Shown here: positions 5,602 through 5,870 of the stretch, piece by piece
Layout: every line of letters begins with the position of its first letter
How positions within the stretch are numbered: the stretch's first letter is position 1
Source: Candidatus Kapaibacterium sp.
Lineage (GTDB): Bacteria; Bacteroidota; Ignavibacteria; Kapaibacteriales; UBA961
NCBI GenBank assembly: GCA_023253875.1
Contig: JALRFC010000130.1
Coordinates: 1-5,870, forward strand
DNA length: 5,870 nucleotides
Direction of reading: 5' to 3'
Made by a program: the position numbers and the translations under genes
The notes under the pieces: model-generated
Seen by the model: the letters and a program-made list of their open reading frames with translations, nothing else
Database searches by the model: none
Told to the model about the DNA's origin: nothing

Positions 5602-5870
5602 TGCAGATTCTTCAAATATTCGGCATCATTCTGGGAACAGTTATTGGAATGGAGTTCATTGCATGGTCCTCCCATAAATTTCTCATGCATGGTCCGCTAT
5701 GGTTCATTCACAAAACGCATCATATGCCAAGACATGGCAGATTTGAACTCAATGATGTCTTTAAGACCTTGCGACTAAAACATTTCAAGCTCAGAGGTGT
5801 CTGTGCACATATCAAGGAAAGAAATCTACTTGTTCATGATGACTTTTTCTCCTTTTTTGTCATATTTGAC
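5601..5870 (+). CDS. CrtZ-type beta-carotene hydroxylase / fatty acid hydroxylase superfamily (3' end missing)
   Basis: The visible 90 residues start with a hydrophobic helix (about 4-22). Two histidine boxes of the membrane di-iron hydroxylase family follow: HKFLMH (His25 and His30, HX4H) and HKTHH (His37, His40, His41, HX2HH). The surrounding MEFIAW, LMHGPLW and FELND (48-52) match bacterial CrtZ beta-carotene 3-hydroxylases, which add hydroxyl groups to carotenoid rings to form zeaxanthin. The later histidine boxes lie beyond the window. Unusually, FELNDVF is not followed directly by a membrane helix: residues 55-80 are basic and polar (many Lys, Arg and His) before hydrophobic FFSFFVIF (82-89). 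The gene starts within the stop of the previous gene (TAATG), so it is probably translated by coupling and co-transcribed. The superfamily call is firm; the substrate is likely a carotenoid but could be a related lipid. Confidence 0.82.
   Translation, partial: MQILQIFGIILGTVIGMEFIAWSSHKFLMHGPLWFIHKTHHMPRHGRFELNDVFKTLRLKHFKLRGVCAHIKERNLLVHDDFFSFFVIFD

Overview
The window is one strand of a bacterial chromosome, AT-rich and densely coding: seven genes, all on the + strand, with a single real intergenic gap of 93 bases. The first and last genes are cut by the window edges. Lineage cannot be fixed from the sequence alone. The AT-rich composition, a C-terminally cytochrome-fused copper nitrite reductase, an alginate-export-type porin, a CBS-domain cystathionine beta-synthase and a possible TAnnTTTG promoter element would fit the Bacteroidota/Ignavibacteriota/Kapabacteria group. 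This is an inference from overall character, not a phylogenetic result.

Positions 1-4146 hold five tightly packed genes that look like one transcription unit ending in a clear intrinsic terminator (4149-4171). In order they are: the C-terminal half of a copper nitrite reductase with a fused cytochrome c domain (nirK), a NirV-type SUMF1/FGE-fold protein, an SCO1/SenC-type lipoprotein with the CxxxC copper site, an outer-membrane beta-barrel of the alginate-export family, and a Ric/YtfE/ScdA di-iron protein. Gaps are 2 and 10 bases, and two junctions are 4-base ATGA overlaps. The logic reads as nitrite respiration: nitrite is reduced to NO by NirK with electrons entering through its own heme, copper may be supplied by SCO, an outer-membrane channel may serve solute entry or exit, and Ric repairs iron-sulfur damage caused by the NO produced. 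No NO reductase gene is visible in this window.

Positions 4147-4239 contain the terminator and then a presumed promoter region, with a TTGAC-N7-GTCAA inverted repeat overlapping a TAnnTTTG match. Positions 4240-5870 form a second, housekeeping-type unit: a cystathionine beta-synthase-like PLP enzyme with a C-terminal CBS-domain pair, overlapping by one base (TAATG) a CrtZ-type carotenoid hydroxylase that runs off the window. The hydroxylase carries an unusual basic stretch where the second membrane helix would be expected.

The points most worth a second look are the apparent loss of the FGE cysteine pair in NirV, the barrel embedded in a nir operon, the metal-binding N-terminal tail of the SCO protein, the operator-like inverted repeat, and the unexpected segment in the CrtZ-like protein. 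I found no CRISPR array, mobile element, tRNA or rRNA.
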